9,573 nucleotides of DNA, taken from positions 1-9,573 of the forward strand of contig ONPE01000043.1 in NCBI GenBank assembly GCA_900319615.1. Direction: 5' to 3'. A program made the translations under genes and the position numbers. The stretch is from an uncultured Eubacteriales bacterium. GTDB lineage: Bacteria > Bacillota > Clostridia > Oscillospirales > Acutalibacteraceae. Below, piece by piece: positions 5,385 through 9,573 of the stretch (positions are counted from its first letter, which is position 1; every line of letters begins with the position of its first letter). Under the pieces are notes generated by a model. It did no database searches, was not told the DNA's origin, and saw nothing but the letters and a program-made list of their open reading frames with translations.

Positions 5385-5912
5385 TTGCAAAAAAATGCCA
5401 AAACTCTGAACATCGTGCTGTTCGAGCCCGAGATACCGCAGAACACCGGCAACGTTGCGCGTACCTGTGCGGCGACCGGAGCGAGGCTGCATCTCGTCAG
5501 GCCGTTCGGCTTTGAGATCACCGACCGCAACCTCAAGAGAGCCGGGCTCGACTACTGGTATCTCGTCGACATCACCTACTACGACTCCATCGACGACTTC
5601 TTTGAAAAAACCGCCGGCGGAGAATACTTTTTCTTCTCCACCAAGGCGAAGCACACCCACAGCGACACAGCCTACCCCGACGGGGCGTACATCATTTTTG
5701 GAAAAGAGACGCGCGGCATACCCGAGCACGTGCTCATGCGGTACCCCGACCGCTGCGTGAGGATACCGATGATCGACGAGGCAAGGTCGCTGAACCTCGC
5801 GAACTCGGTCGCCGTCGGCTGCTACGAGGTGCTCAGACAGTGGGGCTATCCCGAATTGCAGACAAAAGGCGAGCTCCACCGCCATCATTGGAGTGACGCG
5901 GACGTCTTTTGA
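5385..5912 (+). CDS. trmL: tRNA (cytidine(34)-2'-O)-methyltransferase, SPOUT family
   Basis: By family this enzyme 2'-O-methylates the wobble base 34 of certain tRNA-Leu using S-adenosylmethionine. From the TTG at 5385 the product is 175 aa (E. coli TrmL is about 157). The SPOUT motifs are all present: PEIPQNTGNVAR near the start, IIFGKETRGIP in the middle, and the knot motif RIPM...ARSLNLANSVAVGCYE near the C-terminus. A TTG at 5340 extends the frame by 15 residues without homology. The TTG at 5385 is preferred because GAGGG at 5373-5377 lies 7 bases before it and the protein then begins directly at the family core (NIVLFEPEIPQ). The C-terminal tail (GELHRHHWSDADVF) is slightly longer than usual. 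The gene ends directly at repeat copy 3. Confidence 0.92.
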   Translation: MQKNAKTLNIVLFEPEIPQNTGNVARTCAATGARLHLVRPFGFEITDRNLKRAGLDYWYLVDITYYDSIDDFFEKTAGGEYFFFSTKAKHTHSDTAYPDGAYIIFGKETRGIPEHVLMRYPDRCVRIPMIDEARSLNLANSVAVGCYEVLRQWGYPELQTKGELHRHHWSDADVF

Positions 5913-5982
5913 CTCCATACCGAAAAGTGCTGACAAAACAGCAAGTACAGAGATCACAGCGTTGTGAGTTACGACCTACGGC
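5913..5982 (+). repeat. About 70-bp stop-codon-linked repeat, copy 3 (after trmL)
   Basis: This 70-bp stretch starts right after the trmL TGA. It keeps ctCCATAC at the start, GATCACAGCGTT at 5952-5963 (39 bases in) and ACGGC at 5978-5982. It is the most diverged copy. It carries a small hairpin TGCTG (5928-5932) / CAGCA (5939-5943) and a possible CACA/TGTG pair, but no T run. Confidence 0.6.
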
Positions 5983-6023
5983 TCGCCGTGCAAAATGCAT
6001 TAAATATCTGAAAGGAACCCACT

Positions 6024-6341
6024 ATGGCTTCATCAAAGGATTATTTGGATTATGTGATGAATCAGCTCTCGCCGCTGAGCGGTATCACCTACCGCCCGAT
6101 GATGGGCGAGTACATCCTGTACTGTGAGGGCAGGATATTCGGCGGCATATACGACGACCGCCTGCTGATAAAACCGGTCAAGGCGGCTGTTGAGGCTATG
6201 CCCGAGGCGACGTATGAGCTGCCCTACGAGGGAGCGAAGGAGATGCTGCTCGCAGACAACCTCGACGACAGCGACGCCCTGTGCGCGATGGTAGAGGCGA
6301 TGTATCCCCAGCTGCCCGAGAAGAAGCAGAAGAGGAAATGA
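6024..6341 (+). CDS. TfoX N-terminal-domain protein
   Basis: The 105-residue soluble protein matches the TfoX/Sxy N-terminal domain along most of its length. Marks are YLDYVMNQLSPL, then the hallmark RPMMGEYILYCEGRIFGGIYDDRLLIK (about 24-50), and YEGAKEMLLADNLDD further on. The end is a lysine-rich tail (PEKKQKRK). In gamma-proteobacteria TfoX/Sxy is a competence regulator with a second C-terminal domain. Here only the N-terminal domain is present, as is common in Clostridia, and its role is not known. AAAGGA is 7 bases before the ATG. The gene stands alone between repeat copy 3 and an inverted-repeat element. Confidence 0.88.
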   Translation: MASSKDYLDYVMNQLSPLSGITYRPMMGEYILYCEGRIFGGIYDDRLLIKPVKAAVEAMPEATYELPYEGAKEMLLADNLDDSDALCAMVEAMYPQLPEKKQKRK

Positions 6342-6363
6342 ATTTGCACATTACAGAAAGAGC

Positions 6364-6553
6364 TGTAGGGTAAGGCGGTTACCGAATTACCTATTAACAA
6401 ACAACATCATCATTACTGCGAGAGCGTACCCGGCGGCATAAAGAAGCCCTGCGCCTATTTGTGAGATTGCCGCGGTCGCTTAGTTGCTCCCTCGCAATGA
6501 CATCTGTTATTTACCGTGTGAGTCCGGTACATCGACAAGCGCCGTACCCTACA
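6364..6553. mobile_element. Inverted-repeat element of about 190 bp, nested with a second palindromic repeat
   Basis: The ends TGTAGGGTAAGGCG (6364-6377) and CGCCGTACCCTACA (6540-6553) are complementary at 13 of 14 positions. There is no credible gene inside. The region contains gagattgcc (6463-6471) and TCGCAATGACA (6492-6502), the same right half as in the element at 4223-4386. A degraded left half may be cattactgcgagagcg (6411-6426). It looks like one small element inserted in another, or a composite. This accounts for most of the 448-base gap after the TfoX-domain gene. Confidence 0.55.
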
Positions 6554-6590
6554 ACTCATACAGAATTGCTCAATCGAATCATACATACAT

Positions 6591-6640
6591 TAAATAAATA
6601 CGTTTATTTACCTTTCCCCTCTCTCGAGGGGCTTTTCTTG
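6591..6640 (+). terminator. Tandem hairpins before pgk, second one terminator-like
   Basis: TAAATAAA (6591-6598) and TTTATTTA (6603-6610) form a perfect 8-bp stem closed by a TACG loop. Six bases later CCCCT (6616-6620) and AGGGG (6627-6631) form a short stem followed by CTTTTCTTGTTT. The pair could stop read-through from upstream before the pgk promoter. The second stem is only 5 bp, and it resembles part of the TTCCCCTCGAGGGG repeat family seen at 8862-9030. Confidence 0.4.
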
Positions 6641-6682
6641 TTTAAAACGCCTAATTATTTACCAAATATTTTCATTTTGCTA

Positions 6683-6712
6683 TTGCAAATTGTTACCGTT
6701 TTGATATATAAT
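6683..6712 (+). promoter_or_regulatory. Promoter of the pgk-tpiA-gpmI cluster
   Basis: TTGCAA (6683-6688) and a perfect TATAAT (6707-6712) are separated by 18 bases. The start would be near 6719, giving a leader of about 70 bases before the pgk ATG at 6790. The ribosome site AAAGGA (6774-6779) is a little far from the ATG (10 bases). No known riboswitch was recognised in the leader. Confidence 0.6.
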
Positions 6713-6789
6713 TAAAAGGTAAAAATATAGCATCCGGAGTTGATGGTCGACGATACCTGAAGCGGGTGCAAAGAAAGGATGTTTTTATC

Positions 6790-8001
6790 ATGAAACTGAA
6801 CAAGTACACCGTTGACGACATCAACTTCAAGGGCAAAAAGGTGCTCTGCCGTTGTGACTTCAACGTACCGCTCAAGGACGGCGTTATCACAAACGACAAC
6901 CGTATCACCGCAGCTCTGCCCACGATCAAGAAGATCATCGCTGACGGAGGTCAGCTCATCCTGTGTTCCCATCTGGGCAAGCCGAAGAACGGCCCCGAGG
7001 AGAAGTTCTCTTTAGCTCCCGTTGCCGCCCGTCTGAGCGAGCTGCTGGGTCAGGATGTTGTTTTTGCAAACGATGACGAGGTCGTCGGCGCTAACGCAAA
7101 GGCAGCCGTTGCCGCTATGAAGGACGGCGACGTTGTTCTGCTGCAGAACACCCGTTTCCGCAAGGAAGAGACCAAGAATCTCGAGCCGTTCAGCTCCGAG
7201 CTCGCTTCTCTTGCCGAAGTATTCGTCATGGACGCTTTCGGCTCCGCTCACCGCGCTCACTGCTCCACCGTCGGCGTTACCGACCATATCAAAGAGACAG
7301 CCGTAGGCTACCTCATGCAGAAGGAGATCGACTACCTCGGCAACGCTGTTGAGGCTCCCGTTCGTCCCTTCGTCGCTATCCTCGGCGGCGCAAAGGTCGC
7401 TGACAAGCTCAACGTTATCTCCAACCTGCTCGAGAAGTGCGACACCCTGATCATCGGCGGCGGCATGGCTTACACCTTCGCTAAGGCTCAGGGCAAGGCT
7501 ATCGGCACCTCTCTGGTCGACGACACCAAGCTCGACTACTGCAACGAGATGATCAAGAAGGCTGCCGACCTCGGCAAGCAGCTGCTCCTGCCCATCGACA
7601 CCGTCTGCACCAAGAGCTTCCCCGATCCGATCGACGCTCCCATCGAGACAGAGGTCTTCGCAGCAGGCGAGATCCCGGATGACAGAATGGGTCTGGACAT
7701 CGGCCCCGAGACCCAGAAGCTGTATGCCGACGCTGTAAAGAGCGCAAAGACCGTAGTATGGAACGGCCCGATGGGCGTCTTCGAGAACCCGATCCTGGCA
7801 GAGGGCACCATCGCCGTAGCAAAGGCTTTGGCTGAGACCGACGCTACCACCATCATCGGCGGCGGCGACTCTGCTGCGGCTGTAGTCAACCTCGGCTTTG
7901 CTGACAAGATGAGCCACATCTCCACCGGCGGCGGCGCTTCTCTCGAGTACCTCGAGGGCAAGGTTCTGCCCGGTATCGCAGCTATCGCTGACAAAGACTG
8001 A
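6790..8001 (+). CDS. pgk: Phosphoglycerate kinase
   Basis: This cytoplasmic enzyme transfers phosphate from 1,3-bisphosphoglycerate to ADP, the first ATP-yielding step of glycolysis. The 403-residue length is typical. Substrate-binding RCDFNVPL (21-28) and SHLGKP (60-65) are in the N-lobe, with NTRF and DAFGSAHRAHCS following. In the C-lobe, AILGGAKVADK, WNGPMGVFE, IIGGGDSAAAV and STGGGASLEYLEG are nucleotide-binding or hinge segments. The ATG at 6790 is chosen because homology begins there (MKLNKYTVDDINFKGKKV). A GTG 24 bases upstream would place the ribosome site inside the coding sequence. Codon use is strongly biased to C- and G-ending codons, as in highly expressed genes. tpiA follows after 63 bases. 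Confidence 0.98.
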   Translation: MKLNKYTVDDINFKGKKVLCRCDFNVPLKDGVITNDNRITAALPTIKKIIADGGQLILCSHLGKPKNGPEEKFSLAPVAARLSELLGQDVVFANDDEVVGANAKAAVAAMKDGDVVLLQNTRFRKEETKNLEPFSSELASLAEVFVMDAFGSAHRAHCSTVGVTDHIKETAVGYLMQKEIDYLGNAVEAPVRPFVAILGGAKVADKLNVISNLLEKCDTLIIGGGMAYTFAKAQGKAIGTSLVDDTKLDYCNEMIKKAADLGKQLLLPIDTVCTKSFPDPIDAPIETEVFAAGEIPDDRMGLDIGPETQKLYADAVKSAKTVVWNGPMGVFENPILAEGTIAVAKALAETDATTIIGGGDSAAAVVNLGFADKMSHISTGGGASLEYLEGKVLPGIAAIADKD

Positions 8002-8013
8002 TAATACTAATAC

Positions 8014-8036
8014 GAGGGCGGTACCACTCCGCCCTC
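8014..8036 (+). other. Intercistronic hairpin between pgk and tpiA
   Basis: GAGGGCGG (8014-8021) and CCGCCCTC (8029-8036) form a perfect, GC-rich 8-bp stem with a 7-base loop. It is followed by TGTTACC, not a T run. An mRNA-stability or processing hairpin, or a weak attenuator, is more likely than a full terminator. Confidence 0.6.
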
Positions 8037-8064
8037 TGTTACCATAAAAGAAAGGATTAATACT

Positions 8065-8853
8065 ATGTTAATAGACTCTATCGGAAAAAGCTTCAGAAAG
8101 ACCATCATCGCAGGCAACTGGAAGATGAACAAGACCCCCAGCGAGGCAAAGGCTCTGATCGAAGAGATCGCTCCGCTCGTAAAGGACGCTAAGTGCGAGG
8201 TAGTATGCTGCGTACCTTACGTAGACCTTGCCACCGCTATCGAGGCTGCAAAGGACACCAACATCAAGATCGGCGCCGAGAACTGCCACTGGGCTGAGAG
8301 CGGCGCGTTCACCGGCGAGATCAGCACCGCTATGCTCAAGGAGATCGGCGTAGAGTACGTCGTTATCGGTCACAGCGAGCGCAGACAGTACTTCGGCGAG
8401 ACCGACGAGACCGTCAACAAGCGCACAAAGGCTGCTCTGGCAGCGGGCTTGAAGGCTATCGTATGCGTAGGCGAACTGCTGTGGGAGCGCGAGTGCAACA
8501 TCACCAAGGAAGTCATCGCGCGTCAGATCAAGCTCGACCTGTGGGATGTCTCTGTAGAAGAGCTCAAGAACGTCGTCATCGCTTACGAGCCCGTATGGGC
8601 TATCGGCACCGGCAAGACCGCTACCGCCGAGCAGGCTGAGGAGGTCTGCGAGTTCATCCGCGTATGCCTCAACGGTTTGTACGGTCTCGAGGCCGCACAG
8701 GGCGTCACCATCCAGTACGGCGGCTCCATGAACGAGAACAACGCCGCTGAGCTCCTGATGAAGCCCAACGTAGACGGCGGTCTCATCGGCGGAGCTTCGC
8801 TGGTGGCTGAGAAGTTTGCTTCCGTTGTCGGCGCTACCGACTTCGATTATTGA
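8065..8853 (+). CDS. tpiA: Triosephosphate isomerase
   Basis: This enzyme interconverts dihydroxyacetone phosphate and glyceraldehyde 3-phosphate in glycolysis. The 262-residue length is slightly above the usual 250 because of about 10 extra residues (MLIDSIGKSF) before the canonical RKTIIAGNWKMN. Catalytic residues are visible: Asn18 and Lys20 (NWKMN), His103 (VIGHSERR), and Glu175 (AYEPVWAIGTGKTAT, with the flexible loop following). The phosphate-binding IQYGGSMNENN and GGLIGGASL are present near the C-terminus. AAAGGA lies 8 bases before the ATG at 8065 and no in-frame start sits nearer the core, so the N-terminal extension appears real. The gene is clustered with pgk and gpmI. Confidence 0.97.
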   Translation: MLIDSIGKSFRKTIIAGNWKMNKTPSEAKALIEEIAPLVKDAKCEVVCCVPYVDLATAIEAAKDTNIKIGAENCHWAESGAFTGEISTAMLKEIGVEYVVIGHSERRQYFGETDETVNKRTKAALAAGLKAIVCVGELLWERECNITKEVIARQIKLDLWDVSVEELKNVVIAYEPVWAIGTGKTATAEQAEEVCEFIRVCLNGLYGLEAAQGVTIQYGGSMNENNAAELLMKPNVDGGLIGGASLVAEKFASVVGATDFDY

Positions 8854-8861
8854 TGTGATAT

Positions 8862-9030
8862 AGGCTTCCCCTTGAGGGAGCGAGAGCCTTCCCCTCGAGG
8901 GGAAGGTGGCTCGGCTTGCCGAGTCGGATGAGGTGTATATATGCACCTTAGACAGAGACTCGATTCAAACCGAGCTAAGGACACCTCATCAGTCACCTTG
9001 CGGTGACAGCTTCCCCTCAAGGGGAAGCCT
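8862..9030. mobile_element. 169-bp cruciform MITE-like repeat between tpiA and gpmI
   Basis: The terminal inverted repeats aggcttccccttgaggg (8862-8878) and its exact complement (9014-9030) are 17 bp perfect. Inside are several further perfect pairs: a 20-bp palindrome at 8887-8906; CTCGGC/GCCGAG (8910-8923); GATGAGGTGT/ACACCTCATC (8927-8936 and 8981-8990); CCTTAG/CTAAGG (8946-8951 and 8975-8980); and GTCACC/GGTGAC (8992-8997 and 9002-9007). There is no coding frame. I recall similar GGCTTCCCC...GGGGAAGCC repeats in Ruminococcus-type genomes, but cannot name the family. It lies within the glycolytic cluster and would be transcribed as a large folded RNA. Confidence 0.75.
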
Positions 9031-9060
9031 TAGCTACTCCTACACAGAGAGGATAATTCT

Positions 9061-9573
9061 ATGAAAAAACCTATTGCTTTGATTATTATGGACGGCTTCG
9101 GCATTGCGCCCAAGTACGGCAACGCCATCGACGAGGCGCGCACACCGTATCTTGACCAGCTGTTCTTCAAAAACCCCCTGACCATGATCGGTGCGTCCGG
9201 CCTGGATGTCGGTCTGCCTCACGGTCAGATGGGCAACAGCGAGGTCGGCCACACCAACATGGGCGCAGGCCGCATCGTGTATCAGGAGCTCACGCGCATC
9301 ACCAAGGCTATCGAAGACGGCGACTTCTTCGATAACGAGGCGATGAACAAGGCTATCGACAACTGCATCGAGCATGACAGCTCGCTGCATCTCTTCGGTC
9401 TGCTCTCACCGGGCGGCGTACACAGCCACAACACCCACCTGTACGGCATCCTCGAGCTGTGCAAGCGCAGAGGCCTGAGCAAGGTGTACATCCACGCCTT
9501 CTTAGACGGACGCGACGTTCCCCCCAGCTCGGCAAAGGAATATGTCGCTCAGGCTGCAGCCAAATGCGAGGAG
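9061..9573 (+). CDS. gpmI: 2,3-bisphosphoglycerate-independent phosphoglycerate mutase, N-terminal part (3' end outside window)
   Basis: 171 residues are visible and the frame is open to the window end, against about 510 for the family. The enzyme converts 3-phosphoglycerate to 2-phosphoglycerate and usually needs Mn2+. The first metal Asp is Asp11 (IIMDGFG). The catalytic Ser is Ser60 in MGNSEVGHTNMGAGR. GGVHSH carries His121 and His123, and DGRDVPP (149-155) is the substrate-binding segment. The ATG at 9061 has GAGAGGA 7 bases before it and homology begins there. It follows tpiA after a 207-base gap filled by the cruciform repeat. It continues the same pathway and may be transcribed from the pgk promoter or from a promoter not seen here. 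Confidence 0.97.
   Translation, partial: MKKPIALIIMDGFGIAPKYGNAIDEARTPYLDQLFFKNPLTMIGASGLDVGLPHGQMGNSEVGHTNMGAGRIVYQELTRITKAIEDGDFFDNEAMNKAIDNCIEHDSSLHLFGLLSPGGVHSHNTHLYGILELCKRRGLSKVYIHAFLDGRDVPPSSAKEYVAQAAAKCEE

Noticed and set aside
6461..6715. 84-aa plus-strand frame before pgk
   Set aside because: It covers repeat DNA, the hairpins and the pgk promoter; composition is not protein-like and there is no ribosome site.
6719..6789. Riboswitch in the pgk leader
   Set aside because: The leader is only about 70 bases and shows no conserved aptamer pattern that I recognise.
7012..7917. 301-aa minus-strand frame opposite pgk
   Set aside because: It is an antisense shadow caused by the biased codon use of pgk; it has no ribosome site or family motifs.
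8068..8946. 292-aa minus-strand frame opposite tpiA
   Set aside because: It is an antisense shadow of tpiA and extends into the cruciform repeat.

Overview
The window looks like a chromosomal segment of a Gram-positive Clostridia-type bacterium, most likely a Ruminococcus-like member of the Oscillospiraceae. That placement is inferred from the protein flavour, strong AGGAGG-type ribosome binding sites, two TTG starts, small lipoproteins, a PdaB-type deacetylase and compact palindromic intergenic repeats. It was not tested by any search. There are 12 protein genes, two of them cut by the window edges. I see no tRNA, rRNA or CRISPR array.

Layout. 1-355 is the 3' end of cysS, closed by a terminator-like hairpin at 370-415. 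573-1298 (+) is a NodB-family polysaccharide deacetylase with no convincing start codon; an operator-like palindrome and a 17-bp-arm hairpin lie upstream. 2738-1414 (-) is a three-gene operon: a TTG-started protein made of two 71-residue repeats (unrecognised family), a single-pass membrane protein, and a lipoprotein. The last two share a homologous extracellular domain. Its promoter is back to back with the promoter of a membrane-anchored GH25 muramidase (2893-4074, +). 4075-4460 is non-coding repeat DNA and a terminator. 4999-4475 (-) is luxS. 5313-5116 (-) is a small YtxH-like glycine-zipper protein, divergent from trmL (5385-5912, +). 6024-6341 (+) is a TfoX N-terminal-domain protein. 6342-6789 is non-coding: a nested inverted-repeat element, two hairpins and a promoter. 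6790 to the end is the glycolytic cluster pgk - tpiA - gpmI, with a 169-bp cruciform element between tpiA and gpmI.

How the genes relate. pgk, tpiA and gpmI form a lower-glycolysis cluster, probably driven from the promoter at 6683-6712. Between 573 and 4074 the genes have a cell-envelope theme: deacetylase, lipoprotein, membrane protein and muramidase. The three-gene operon is the least explained part and the best candidate for something undescribed.

The other notable theme is repeats. A roughly 70-bp sequence starts directly after the stop codon of three separate plus-strand genes (cysS, the GH25 gene, trmL). At least three further families of palindromic elements fill the other gaps. All functional statements rest on reading the sequence and on remembered family motifs.
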